Counted from the first letter of the stretch, positions 24,743 to 33,058 are shown. The stretch: 46,233 nt of DNA from Lachnospiraceae bacterium (GCA_022800815.1 JAAWRC010000027.1:1-46233), one strand, 5' to 3'. Notes: generated by a model from the sequence alone, not told the origin. A program made the numbers and translations.

Positions 24743-24999
24743 TCATTCCAGCCACTCAATTACAATTAATGCAATCGCTACAATAATAACGCCAACAGCA
24801 GCACCCATTAAAGGCTTTAGTATTGCCTGATATGGTCTTTTTCCAATCTCACGTTGCTCTTGAATTTCGTCCAGCCATTTCCCCTCACTAAAGGCAACTA
24901 TTTCTTTGTAAGCATGCAGGTCATTACTTTTTTAGCCAGGTCCTCCTGCGACAATTCCATTGCATTTCGATATTTCCTTATTTGCGTACTAATCTCCAC
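24743..24999 (-). pseudogene. XRE-family regulator with internal deletion
   Basis: A GTG at 24999 with GAGGAGG upstream starts VEISTQIRKYRNAMELSQED, the first half of a Cro/CI helix-turn-helix. Within the second helix the frame breaks; in another frame the protein continues as the membrane-anchored tail (IGKRPYQAILKPLMG, then VGVIIVAIALIVIEWLE) to the stop at 24743. About 45 residues, including the recognition helix, are missing. AT-rich compared with its neighbours, which suggests foreign origin. Confidence 0.7.
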
Positions 25000-25153
25000 C
25001 TCGTTCACCTCCTCATTTAACTTCTTGGATTTCACTCTTGACCTAAAGGCATTCTATCATTTAGAAAACGGAAGTTTCTATCAAAATCCTTTTACATGAA
25101 GTGAATTTGGGACTTTAACCCTTAAGAGACATGCACCGCCAGGCGCACTGCAT

Positions 25154-25196
25154 AAAAAATCCACCGCATGCTCTCCGGCATCACGGCGGATTTTTT
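25154..25196. terminator. Bidirectional terminator after the ferredoxin gene
   Basis: AAAAAATCC (25154-25162) pairs with GGATTTTTT (25188-25196), extended by CCG/CGG after one mismatch. T runs occur on both strands. It ends the ferredoxin transcript on the minus strand. Confidence 0.75.
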
Positions 25197-25231
25197 ATAT
25201 ACAAAAGAAATTTTCCCTCTCCGGTGTTCCC

Positions 25232-25618
25232 TTAGCTTTCCACGACCTCCAGAATTCCCATGGGACATGCCTTCGCACAGATCCCGCAGGCAATGCACTT
25301 GCTGGGGTTCGCCGCTCCTGCGGGCATCACCATAACGCCCATAGGACATGCCTCCACGCACTTGCCGCAGCCGACGCAGATCTTCTTGTCGATCACGTAT
25401 GTACCCTTTGCATTCTGCTTGATGGCTCCGTGTTCACAGGTTCTTGCGCATTTCCCACACTGGATGCACATCGTGGGCTTCACCACATCCTTCTTCTCCT
25501 CGATGCGGATGCAGGCCTTGCCCGGATCAAACTCCTTGTAAAAAGCCTCGGAGCAGGCGGATACGCAGGCAAGACAAGCCATGCACTCGCCGCCCTTTTT
25601 CATGGTCAGTTTCTTCAT
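25232..25618 (-). CDS. Multi-cluster 4Fe-4S ferredoxin-type protein
   Basis: 128 residues with four CxxCxxCxxxC-type motifs (CMACLACVSAC, CIQCGKCARTC, CVGCGKCVEAC, CIACGICAKAC), so it can hold up to four [4Fe-4S] clusters and act as an electron wire, like HycB/CooF-type subunits. The last motifs are followed by PMG rather than the usual Pro-Val. Start at 25618 because GGAGG lies 7 bases upstream. It is a single-gene unit with a terminator; no partner oxidoreductase is adjacent, so the role is open. Confidence 0.88.
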   Translation of the reverse strand: MKKLTMKKGGECMACLACVSACSEAFYKEFDPGKACIRIEEKKDVVKPTMCIQCGKCARTCEHGAIKQNAKGTYVIDKKICVGCGKCVEACPMGVMVMPAGAANPSKCIACGICAKACPMGILEVVES

Positions 25619-25722
25619 TTCCGTTCCTCCAATCGTATTTTCCCTTTTCAAAGAATACCTCGTATTTTCCTTTAGAATTATATCATAGAAGCATTGCCTT
25701 TGACAAGACGGGATTCACGGCA

Positions 25723-25764
25723 ACTTATAGTAAATGGCAAAAGTATTTGCCATTTACTATAAGT
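25723..25764. repeat. Perfect 19-bp inverted repeat with a 4-base loop
   Basis: ACTTATAGTAAATGGCAAA (25723-25741) is followed by AGTA and its exact reverse complement (25746-25764). AT-rich and without a T tract, so not an ordinary terminator. Lies between the ferredoxin gene and the 49-residue gene. Confidence 0.85.
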
Positions 25765-25766
25765 CC

Positions 25767-25801
25767 TCCGGAGGATTGCAAAAACCGTCCTCCGGATTTT
25801 T
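25767..25801 (+). terminator. Rho-independent terminator-like hairpin
   Basis: TCCGGAGGA (25767-25775) pairs with TCCTCCGGA (25788-25796), followed by TTTTT on the plus strand. No plus-strand gene ends here, so together with the adjacent 19-bp hairpin it may mark a small untranslated RNA. Confidence 0.6.
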
Positions 25802-25825
25802 CATTTCAAAAACCGACGGGCCCCG

Positions 25826-25975
25826 CTACTTGCAGGGCTGGCAGCTTTTATTTAACAGCTCTTCAACCTCCTTCAGGCATTTCTGAATCTTCAGGGCCTT
25901 CCTGTCCAGCTCCCGCTTATCGCAGAGACAGCGGGACAGCTTTTCCCGCATGGTCGGCTTTCCCTTCAAAGACAT
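25826..25975 (-). CDS. Small Cys-containing protein, 49 residues, unknown function
   Basis: Short frame starting MSLKGKPTMREKLSRCLCDK and ending with a C-x2-C pair (SCQPCK). Five cysteines in 49 residues, a charged amphipathic helix in the middle (ELDRKALKIQKCLKEVEELL), and GGGGAGGAG directly before the ATG make it a likely real gene. The cysteines could bind metal. I do not recognise a family. Confidence 0.55.
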   Translation of the reverse strand: MSLKGKPTMREKLSRCLCDKRELDRKALKIQKCLKEVEELLNKSCQPCK

Positions 25976-26068
25976 GGCTCCTCCCCGGCGTTCTTACATT
26001 ATTCTATGCGGCCGATGCGCCTTTGGGAAGTCCGACCAAAAAACTTCACCTGTACGGACGGAAATTTT

Positions 26069-26710
26069 TCAGCGGACGGCGGTCAGCTTGCAGATGGTCT
26101 GCCCCTGCCCGGAAAACTTCTGCTCATACTCCGTCATCACGTTTTCCCGGCAAAGCTCCGGGTCCTTGTGGAGGTCAAAGGTGGAGCCGAGGAGCTTCCA
26201 GCCGCTCTGCTCCACGGATTCCAGGGAATAGGCGAACAGGTCCCTGTTGTCCGTCTTAAACTCCAGCAGACCGCCCTCTTTTAAAATGCCCTCGTACCGT
26301 TTTAAGAACGACGGGGAGGTCAGCCTCCGTTTTGCGTGGCGGGCCTTGGGCCAGGGATCGGAAAAATTCAGGTAGATCCGGTCCACCTCCCCCGGCACAA
26401 AAACCGCCTCCAGCGTTTCCGCCGGAACGTTCAGGAGCCGCAGGTTGGGAAGCTCCGGTACATCTTTGAGCTTTTCCACAGCCCGGACCAGCACGCTGGC
26501 GTACATCTCCACCCCGATGTAATTGATCTCCCGATAACGGGCGGCCATCTCCAGCAGGAACCGCCCCTTCCCCATGCCAATCTCCATGTGGATCGGATTC
26601 TCATTCCCGAAAACCTCCCTCCATGCGCCCCGGTTCGTCTCCGGCTCCACCTCCACGTAGCCGCTCTCTGCCAGGGCCTCCCTGGCCCCCTTCACGTTTC
26701 TCAGTCTCAT
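26069..26710 (-). CDS. trmB: tRNA (guanine-N7-)-methyltransferase
   Basis: Methylates G46 in the variable loop of tRNAs with SAM. 213 residues from the ATG at 26710, which has AGAGG about 10 bases upstream and starts MRLRNVKGAREALAES, as TrmB proteins do. Motifs: IGMGKGRFL (SAM site), NYIGVEMYASV, LNFSDPWPKARHAKRRLT, and FKTDNRDLFAYS near the C-terminus. A longer in-frame extension to 26875 is out of line with the family. Confidence 0.94.
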   Translation of the reverse strand: MRLRNVKGAREALAESGYVEVEPETNRGAWREVFGNENPIHMEIGMGKGRFLLEMAARYREINYIGVEMYASVLVRAVEKLKDVPELPNLRLLNVPAETLEAVFVPGEVDRIYLNFSDPWPKARHAKRRLTSPSFLKRYEGILKEGGLLEFKTDNRDLFAYSLESVEQSGWKLLGSTFDLHKDPELCRENVMTEYEQKFSGQGQTICKLTAVR

Positions 26711-26794
26711 CCTCTGCAATCCTCTCATTTTTAGTCGTTTTTTGGGGTATCCCCCCACTTTTGGCAAAAAATACTGGAATATTTTGGGTTTTAC

Positions 26795-26823
26795 TTGCCA
26801 CAATCGGCATTTTCCATTATAAT
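26795..26823 (+). promoter_or_regulatory. Sigma-A promoter of the carboxypeptidase gene
   Basis: TTGCCA (26795-26800), 17 bases, TATAAT (26818-26823). A consensus -10 lies about 85 bases before the start codon of the penicillin-binding protein gene. Confidence 0.75.
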
Positions 26824-26908
26824 GGATGCAATCGACAGTTAGTGCTTTCTTATTTCTCACGGGAAAGCCATCCAATCCTATTACATTTATAAAGGAGTCG
26901 TTGATCCT

Positions 26909-28492
26909 ATGAAGAACTTGTCACGGGTATTCTGTCTGCTCCTTGGGACTTTATACCTTTTCTCTGTTCTGTGCGGCCAGACAGTCCTTGCGGCCGGGGA
27001 AATTTCCTCCGGTACGCCCGCCGCAGAACCGGCCTCCCTGTCGGAATGGCCCGTCGGGCCTGCCCTGGAGGCGGAAGCCGGTCTTTTGATGGATGCCAAA
27101 ACGGGAACCGTCCTCTTTGAAAAAAACGGAGACGAACAACTTTATCCGGCCAGCATCACCAAGCTGATGACCGCCCTTCTGGTTCTGGAAAACGTCCCCA
27201 TGTCGGACGTGGTGACCTTTTCCTACGAGGCCGCCACCAGCATCGAGTACGATTCCAGCAACATTGCGGTCACTGACGGCGAACAGCTCACCGTCGAGCA
27301 GTGCATGTACGCCCTTCTTCTCCATTCTGCCAACGAGGTGGCCAACGGCCTGGCCGAGCATGTGGCCGGGAGCATGGACGCCTTCGCCGAGATGATGAAC
27401 AACCGGGCCAGGCAGCTTGGCTGCACCAACACACATTTCGTCAACGCACACGGTCTCCACAACGAGAACCATTATTCCTCCTGCCATGACATGGCTCTGA
27501 TCATGAAGGAACTGGCCCACAACGAGACCTTCATCCGGATTTCTTCCGCCGAACGATATACCATCGAACCCACCAACAAACAGCCCGAGCCCCGCTATCT
27601 GCACCAGCTGCATAAGATGCTCGTCGAGTCCGAGTATACCTACGACGGGACCGTGACCGGAAAGACCGGTTATACTCCGGAGGCGGGAAATACCCTGGTG
27701 ACTTATGCGGTCCGCGGGGACACGGAGTTGATCGCCGTTTCCATGAACTCCAACTGGAAACATTACAGCGACACCATTGCCATGTTCAATTTCGGCTTTG
27801 AGAATTTTACTTCCTTTAATATGGCGGATGCCGGGATCGACGTCCTGTCCGAACTGGATTTTCTGTCCCCCTCCCAGAGCGTCTTCGATACCTCGGCCGC
27901 CAACTTTAAACTGTCGGACGACAGCTGGGCCATCCTGCCAAACGGCGTCGCCTCCACCTCCCTGAAGAGCAGTCTGGCCTTGACCACGGATTCTTCTTCC
28001 GGCAAGATCGCAGACATCACCTACTCTTATCAGGGCGTCCCCCTGGGCTACGGCTCTCTGCTCCTCACGGATGACGGGCAGGAGCATTTTGATTTCAACG
28101 CCCACGCTCCGACGGACACGGAGAGTTCTGACGGCACGGGTCCGGCGGTGGACCCGAATGCCGGTAAAACCGAAAACAGCGGCAAAAGCTCCGATGACGG
28201 CAGTACAAAAGACGGCAAACCCGGCGTCATCGGGTCCGTTAAAAATTTTTTCTCTTCTATTGTTTCCAGAATCTCCGACAATCCCTGGCTCCTTCTCTGG
28301 GCCGCCGGCGGCATTCTCGTCCTGATCCTGTCCGTCTTCCTGATCCGGAAGCTCTGGAAACTCTGGAAGCGGCGTCCGCCGAAAAACCCCACGCTGGTCC
28401 GGGCAAAGCAGGCCAGGAAGGATTTCCGCCGCAGATACCGCAAACGCCACAAACGGTTCCGCAGAGAGAGCGAGACCATGGAGCGCAGATGA
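26909..28492 (+). CDS. D-alanyl-D-alanine carboxypeptidase (class C low-molecular-weight penicillin-binding protein)
   Basis: Trims the last D-Ala from peptidoglycan stem peptides outside the membrane. A signal peptide (residues 1-29, VFCLLLGTLYLFSVLCG), then the catalytic triad motifs S82-x-x-K85 (PASITKLM), S140-A-N142 and K252-T-G254. After the peptidase domain and a beta-rich domain comes a Ser/Asp/Gly/Lys-rich linker, a membrane helix (LLLWAAGGILVLILSVFLI) and a strongly basic tail (KDFRRRYRKRHKRF). Related to DacF, but with a genuine hydrophobic anchor instead of an amphipathic helix. AAGGAG lies 12 bases before the ATG; 527 residues. Confidence 0.93.
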   Translation: MKNLSRVFCLLLGTLYLFSVLCGQTVLAAGEISSGTPAAEPASLSEWPVGPALEAEAGLLMDAKTGTVLFEKNGDEQLYPASITKLMTALLVLENVPMSDVVTFSYEAATSIEYDSSNIAVTDGEQLTVEQCMYALLLHSANEVANGLAEHVAGSMDAFAEMMNNRARQLGCTNTHFVNAHGLHNENHYSSCHDMALIMKELAHNETFIRISSAERYTIEPTNKQPEPRYLHQLHKMLVESEYTYDGTVTGKTGYTPEAGNTLVTYAVRGDTELIAVSMNSNWKHYSDTIAMFNFGFENFTSFNMADAGIDVLSELDFLSPSQSVFDTSAANFKLSDDSWAILPNGVASTSLKSSLALTTDSSSGKIADITYSYQGVPLGYGSLLLTDDGQEHFDFNAHAPTDTESSDGTGPAVDPNAGKTENSGKSSDDGSTKDGKPGVIGSVKNFFSSIVSRISDNPWLLLWAAGGILVLILSVFLIRKLWKLWKRRPPKNPTLVRAKQARKDFRRRYRKRHKRFRRESETMERR

Positions 28493-28592
28493 CCTTCCGC
28501 ATCCATTGGCAACGCACGGGCAGAGACCAGCCCGTCAGATGAATCCAATGCGGGTCTGTCATACGAATCTATGCGTACGGGGGCAAAACCGT

Positions 28593-29552
28593 TCACCCAG
28601 AAGTTTTCTGCTTTGCCCTCGTACGCCTCTTTTTTTCCAGTTCCTTCTTTTTAAGCCGAATCTCCACGGCGTCCTCTTCAGAGATAAGCTTTAAGGTCTT
28701 GACGGCGAACACGCCGCCCCTTTCCGCTTTCTTCAACCTCAGCTTCCCCTTCATGTAGCCATGATCCGGACAATATGCCAGACAGAGATAATTCCTGCCG
28801 CCGGACGGGAACCACCGCACCTTCTTTCGCAGTCTCCTGCCGCAGCGATAACATTTTGTGGAGAGCACTTCCCTGTCCTCCATCGCACGCTCCTTGGTGG
28901 CAAAGACTCTGAAAACGTCCTTGGCATAGCGGTCAAAGACCATGTGAAGCTCTTCCTCCTCCCTCTCCGGCAGACGAAAGTAATCCACGGACACGTATTG
29001 CCTCACCGCATCCATGTCCATCCTCTCCATGATCTTCGCCGTATATAACGTGTCGTCAAGGGCCCTGTGGAAAGGGATGTCCTCCTCGATCTCCAGATAC
29101 TCCACCGCATCCTTCAGGGAACGACGGCTTCTCCCGTCCTCGTAAAGCAGGCTGAACAGCTTCTGCACGTCATAGTAGAGCAACGGTTTTTTCATGGGAT
29201 TTTTTACCCGGAAATATTTCAAGTTCCGCTGAAGCTCCGTCAGATCCATGGAACCCCAGGTACACATGATGTAATCCTCCCCGCACCATGCGAAAAAATC
29301 CTCCACGACCTCCTGAAAGCTCCGGGCCGCACGCAGCTCCCCCATGTCCATATGAAGGATCTCCTTTGTCTTATAATGAAACTGCCGGTACACCGACGGC
29401 CGGATCATCTCCTGAAACCGGCCGCAGACCGTCCGGCTTTCATCCAGTCTCACCGCCCCGATCTCTATGATCTCAAAAGGAAGCCCGAACCGCTCTCCGG
29501 CCTTTCCCCTGGGACTCTGGTTCCATTCCAGATCCAGCACGATATAATCCAC
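28593..29552 (-). CDS. DEDDh-type 3'-5' exonuclease with C-terminal zinc ribbon
   Basis: Residues 1-190 form an RNase T/DnaQ-like exonuclease: YIVLDLEWN with the Asp-x-Glu pair, FEIIEIGAVR, MCTWGSMDL with the second Asp region, and PFHRALDDTLYTA with the catalytic His and Asp. Residues about 230-275 carry a Cys cluster (CYRCGRR and LCLAYCPDHG) resembling a zinc ribbon. The last about 45 residues are very basic (KKKELEKKRRTRAKQKTSG), suited to nucleic-acid binding. Targets unknown. Single gene on the minus strand. Confidence 0.85.
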   Translation of the reverse strand: MDYIVLDLEWNQSPRGKAGERFGLPFEIIEIGAVRLDESRTVCGRFQEMIRPSVYRQFHYKTKEILHMDMGELRAARSFQEVVEDFFAWCGEDYIMCTWGSMDLTELQRNLKYFRVKNPMKKPLLYYDVQKLFSLLYEDGRSRRSLKDAVEYLEIEEDIPFHRALDDTLYTAKIMERMDMDAVRQYVSVDYFRLPEREEEELHMVFDRYAKDVFRVFATKERAMEDREVLSTKCYRCGRRLRKKVRWFPSGGRNYLCLAYCPDHGYMKGKLRLKKAERGGVFAVKTLKLISEEDAVEIRLKKKELEKKRRTRAKQKTSG

Positions 29553-29702
29553 GCCCGGACACCTCCTCTCCGTCCTTTTCCATTCTCTTTCCTTTACCGT
29601 TCCTCCATTCTACCATAAGAAACGCCATTGTGCAATTTCAACTTCCTTCCCCTTCTCGTTCTGACTTTGCTTTCGAAATGTGATAACTCAGGTAAAAAAA
29701 AC

Positions 29703-29731
29703 TTGACACGGCCCGAAAATTGTGCCATGAT
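29703..29731 (+). promoter_or_regulatory. Promoter of the metK leader
   Basis: TTGACA (29703-29708), 17 bases, CATGAT (29726-29731). It lies about 50 bases before the riboswitch. Confidence 0.65.
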
Positions 29732-29785
29732 ACCAATAGGGTACGGATCGTGCCTGTCACAATTTCATACGAAGTCCGCAATTCC

Positions 29786-29925
29786 CTTATTCAGAGTGGT
29801 GGAGGTACAGAGGACCTGTGAAGCCACGGCAACCCCCTTTCGGGAAGGTGCCAACCTGAGCGAGATATCGAACAATAAGAGGATTAGATACGCATTATAT
29901 CAAGTCCGCTTATGGCGGACTTTTT
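29786..29925 (+). promoter_or_regulatory. SAM-I (S-box) riboswitch with terminator before metK
   Basis: The aptamer runs from CTTATT (29786) to AATAAG (29879), forming helix P1, with the S-box core features GGTGGAGG, GAAGCCACGGCAACC and GGTGCCAACCTGAGCGA. A terminator follows: AAGTCCGC (29902-29909) with GCGGACTT (29915-29922) and T residues to 29925. When SAM is bound, transcription should stop before metK. A hairpin at 29943-29971 (ATGCCCC/GGGGCAT) then precedes the ribosome site. Confidence 0.93.
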
Positions 29926-29990
29926 GTATAGGGAAACCATCATGCCCCTGCCCGAGTCCATGCGGGGGCATAACAGAAAGGAGAAATTTT

Positions 29991-31178
29991 ATGGAAAAGT
30001 ACCTGTTTACTTCCGAGTCGGTGACGGAAGGCCATCCCGACAAGATGTGTGACGCCATTTCCGACGCCATCATGGACGCCATGCTGGAGCAGGATCCCAT
30101 GAGCCGGGTAGCCTGTGAAACCTGCTGCAACACCGGTTTCGTCATGGTCATGGGCGAAATCACGACAAAGGCCTACGTGGACATTCAGAAGGTCGTCCGG
30201 GACACGGTCCTGGAGATCGGCTACGACAAGTCGGAGTACGGCTTTGACGGCAATACCTGCGCCGTCATGGTCGCCATCGATGAGCAGTCTGCGGACATCG
30301 CCATGGGCGTGGACAGGGCCCTGGAAGCAAAAGAAAACCAGATGTCCGATGAGGAGATCGAAGCCATCGGCGCCGGCGACCAGGGCATGATGTTCGGTTA
30401 CGCCACCAACGAGACGGAAGAGTACATGCCATACCCCATCGCCCTGGCCCACAAGCTGGTCAAACAGCTCACCAAGGTCCGCAAGGACGGGGTGTTAAAA
30501 TATCTGCGTCCCGACGGCAAGAGCCAGGTGACCGTGGAGTACGACGAGAACGGAAAGCCCATCCATCTGGACGCAGTGGTGCTCTCCACCCAGCATGACC
30601 CGGACGTGACTCAGGAGCAGATTCACGAGGACATCAAAAAATACGTGTTTGAACCGGTACTCCCCGCCGAGCTGGTGGATGGGAAGACGAAATTCTTCAT
30701 CAACCCCACGGGACGGTTCGTGATCGGCGGCCCCCACGGCGACAGCGGCCTCACGGGGCGGAAGATCATCGTCGACACCTACGGCGGCTACGCAAGGCAC
30801 GGCGGCGGCGCATTCTCCGGAAAGGACTGCACCAAGGTGGATCGTTCCGCCGCCTATGCGGCCCGCTACGTGGCAAAGAACCTGGTTGCCGCCGGCCTGG
30901 CCGACAAGTGCGAGATCCAGCTCTCTTACGCCATCGGCGTGGCGCAGCCCACCTCCGTCATGGTGGACACTTTCGGAACCGGAAAGCTCTCTGACCAGAA
31001 GCTGGTGGACATCATCCGCGAAAACTTTGACCTCAGACCCGCCGGGATCATCAAAATGCTGGATCTCAGAAGGCCCATCTACAAGCAGACGGCCGCCTAC
31101 GGACATTTCGGAAGAAACGATCTGGATCTTACCTGGGAGCGTCTGGACAAGGTAGACGCCTTAAAGAAATATCTGTAA
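29991..31178 (+). CDS. metK: S-adenosylmethionine synthetase
   Basis: Makes SAM from methionine and ATP. 395 residues, normal for the family. Motifs: [16 protein letters not shown] at the N-terminus, the [12 protein letters not shown] hexapeptide region, and [15 protein letters not shown] with the phosphate-binding loop. AAGGAG precedes the ATG at 29991. Expression is controlled by the SAM riboswitch directly upstream, which gives product feedback. Confidence 0.97.
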   Translation: MEKYLFTSESVTEGHPDKMCDAISDAIMDAMLEQDPMSRVACETCCNTGFVMVMGEITTKAYVDIQKVVRDTVLEIGYDKSEYGFDGNTCAVMVAIDEQSADIAMGVDRALEAKENQMSDEEIEAIGAGDQGMMFGYATNETEEYMPYPIALAHKLVKQLTKVRKDGVLKYLRPDGKSQVTVEYDENGKPIHLDAVVLSTQHDPDVTQEQIHEDIKKYVFEPVLPAELVDGKTKFFINPTGRFVIGGPHGDSGLTGRKIIVDTYGGYARHGGGAFSGKDCTKVDRSAAYAARYVAKNLVAAGLADKCEIQLSYAIGVAQPTSVMVDTFGTGKLSDQKLVDIIRENFDLRPAGIIKMLDLRRPIYKQTAAYGHFGRNDLDLTWERLDKVDALKKYL

Positions 31179-31199
31179 AAACCGAACCGGTATGGGGGC

Positions 31200-31228
31200 T
31201 TGTTGCCAGCGCTCTTTTGTGTTAAAAT
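31200..31228 (+). promoter_or_regulatory. Promoter before the CsoR-family gene
   Basis: TTGTTG (31200-31205), 17 bases, TAAAAT (31223-31228). A perfect 9-bp hairpin GGCCGGACG (31240-31248 with 31255-31263) lies in the leader and could be the metal-repressor operator or an RNA structure. Confidence 0.6.
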
Positions 31229-31292
31229 GTGACAATACGGGCCGGACGGTGAATCGTCCGGCCGGGATCCCGAAAGACAGGAGTGACGGACA

Positions 31293-31667
31293 TTGGAAGA
31301 CAAGCACACCCATACCCATATCGGAAAAAATGGCGAGGTGACCGTACACAGCCACGGCCATATCCATGAACATGGCCATACTCACGGCAAGGGGGGGCAC
31401 AGCCACGTCCATACCAACACAAAAGCCGTGTTAAACCGTCTCAGCCGGGCCATCGGCCATCTGGAGTCCATCCGGCGGATGGTGGAGGACGGACGGGATT
31501 GCAGCGAGGTGCTGATCCAGCTTTCCGCCGTGAAATCCGCCATCAACAATACCGGAAAAGTAATCCTGCAGGACCATATCGAGCACTGCATCGTGGATGC
31601 GGTGGAGTCCGGCGACCACGAGGCCCTGGAGGAGCTCTCCAGGGCCATCGACCGGTTTGTAAAATAA
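31293..31667 (+). CDS. CsoR/RcnR-family metal-sensing repressor with His-rich N-terminus
   Basis: 124 residues. The C-terminal part (42-124) is the all-helical DUF156 fold (LNRLSRAIGHLESIRRMVED, CSEVLIQLSAVKSAINNTG, HIEHCIVDAV). C70, H95 and C99 have the same spacing as the copper site of CsoR (25 and 4 residues). The first 40 residues hold 13 histidines (H5-H40), a metal-binding extension not found in classic CsoR. It starts at TTG (31293), 9 bases after AGGAG. No metal exporter is adjacent; copper, nickel or cobalt are all possible. A strong terminator follows. Confidence 0.88.
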   Translation: MEDKHTHTHIGKNGEVTVHSHGHIHEHGHTHGKGGHSHVHTNTKAVLNRLSRAIGHLESIRRMVEDGRDCSEVLIQLSAVKSAINNTGKVILQDHIEHCIVDAVESGDHEALEELSRAIDRFVK

Positions 31668-31705
31668 GAAGTCCCGGAGCGATCTGCTCCGGGACTTCTT
31701 TTTTT
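31666..31705. terminator. Strong bidirectional terminator
   Basis: A perfect 15-bp stem (31666-31680 with 31686-31700), AAGAAGTCCCGGAGC, a 5-base loop and a T run. It separates the CsoR-family gene from the converging small gene at 31709-31936 and can serve both. Confidence 0.95.
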
Positions 31706-31708
31706 ATT

Positions 31709-31936
31709 TTAAATCTCCGTAAAGGTGCACCGCTCCCTGATCCCGGAAGCGTCGATGTGGAACACGAGGGTCCCGTCGGCCAGAAGCTCCTGCTCATATG
31801 TAACGGCCTTTCCTTTGAATTTCTTCTTTACATATTCCTCCGGGCTGGCCAGCTCCGCTTCTTCAATAAACACGTCCCGCATCTGGTTGTTGGCACACTG
31901 GTTAAAGATCTCCCATACGATCTCGTATTCTTTCAT
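31709..31936 (-). CDS. Conserved small protein of unknown function, 75 residues
   Basis: Acidic cytoplasmic protein starting MKEYEIVWEIFNQCANNQMR. AGGAGGGGGAG lies 4 to 8 bases before the ATG, an excellent ribosome site, so it is translated. It appears to have a helix followed by beta strands (YEQELLADGTLVFHID). It resembles small hypothetical proteins I recall from Lachnospiraceae, but no function is known. It shares the terminator at 31666-31705. Confidence 0.7.
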   Translation of the reverse strand: MKEYEIVWEIFNQCANNQMRDVFIEEAELASPEEYVKKKFKGKAVTYEQELLADGTLVFHIDASGIRERCTFTEI

Positions 31937-32028
31937 TCTCCCCCTCCTGTATCCGTTTTCCGCCCGTCCGTCAGGGACTCCAAAAAATCTCTTTTTCCAT
32001 CATGGCGATTCCCTCACGAATGCATGGG

Positions 32029-32907
32029 CTACTGCAGGTCCTTGTCGCTGGTGTACACGAGGGCGCACATGCCGGCCCCCACGTGGGTGCCGATCACCGG
32101 ACCGATGTCGGCAATGATGGCGTCCTTTATGAGCCCTCGCTCCAAAAGCGTCTTCTTAAGCTTTCCGGCCAGCTCCGGGTTGGCCGCATGGCCGATGACC
32201 ACGGTCTGTTCGCTGCTCTTATACCCTTCTGACTCGATCTTCTGGCAGAAGGTCTCCAGCACCTTTTTCGGGCCGCGGAGCTTCGCCGCCGTCACCAGCT
32301 TTCCTTCCTTGTCCACGGAGAGCAGCGGCTTCACGCCGAGGGCCGTCCCCAGAATGGCCGCCGCCGCAGAGATCCGGCCTCCCTGTCTCAAATGGTCCAG
32401 GTCGTCCACCACGAACCAGTGGCGCACCTTCAGGCGGTTCTCATAGATCCATTTCTCCAGCTCCTCCATGGAAAGGCCCTCCTGCTTCTTAAGGCCCGCC
32501 CGGTATGCCAGGAGCCCTTCTCCAATGGAGGCGCAGAGGGAGTCCACGCTGACGATCTTCCGGCCCGGATACTTCTCCATCAAAGTCTCCGCCGCCATCA
32601 GGGACGCCTGATAGGTCCCGCTCAGGCCCGAAGAGAAGCAGAGATACAAAATATCCAGCCCCTTCTCCATGATCGGGGTAAACACTTCCTCGTAAGTAAA
32701 ATAATTGATCTGGCTGGTGCTGACCTTGTCCCCGGCCTTCACCCGCCTGTAAAACTCCTCAAAGCTCATCTCCCTGGCATCGGCATAATGCTGATAGGGT
32801 TTTTCATTCACAAAAAATTCCATCGGCACGACTTCCACTCCCAGCTTCGCAAAAAGCTCACCGGGCAAGTCCGCCGTACCGTCCGTTACAAGTACGTAAT
32901 CCGCCAT
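32029..32907 (-). CDS. DegV family fatty-acid-binding protein
   Basis: 292 residues. DegV proteins bind long-chain fatty acids; in Gram-positive bacteria related FakB subunits present fatty acids to the kinase FakA. Motifs: LVTDGTADLPGELF at the start, STSQIN in the TSQ region, LYLCFSSGLSGTYQ in the lipid-head binding loop, RQGGRIS and HAANPE. AGGGGAGG precedes the ATG. No fakA gene is nearby, so its kinase partner would be encoded elsewhere. Confidence 0.9.
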   Translation of the reverse strand: MADYVLVTDGTADLPGELFAKLGVEVVPMEFFVNEKPYQHYADAREMSFEEFYRRVKAGDKVSTSQINYFTYEEVFTPIMEKGLDILYLCFSSGLSGTYQASLMAAETLMEKYPGRKIVSVDSLCASIGEGLLAYRAGLKKQEGLSMEELEKWIYENRLKVRHWFVVDDLDHLRQGGRISAAAAILGTALGVKPLLSVDKEGKLVTAAKLRGPKKVLETFCQKIESEGYKSSEQTVVIGHAANPELAGKLKKTLLERGLIKDAIIADIGPVIGTHVGAGMCALVYTSDKDLQ

Positions 32908-33058
32908 CTTATCCTCCCCTGGCCCCTTCCGGCCAAAACCTGCAGCTTCCTCTGTTCCTTATGTAAGCCGGGAGAAATTCTCCCCCGGCACCGTTCCATC
33001 CATTGTATCGACATTCAAAGTATTTGTCAATGATTTCCTGCGGTCGGTCATCTTTCCG

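Noticed and set aside
26951-28450. A 499-codon minus-strand frame opposite the D,D-carboxypeptidase
   Set aside because: The plus strand has a signal peptide, all three penicillin-binding motifs and a promoter. The antisense frame has no domain and an odd Gly/Val/His-rich composition.
28497-28553. Nested complementary segments after the carboxypeptidase gene as a terminator
   Set aside because: Some pairing is visible (ACGGGC/GCCCGT), but there is no T tract and the outer stem is bulged; could be chance in GC-rich DNA.
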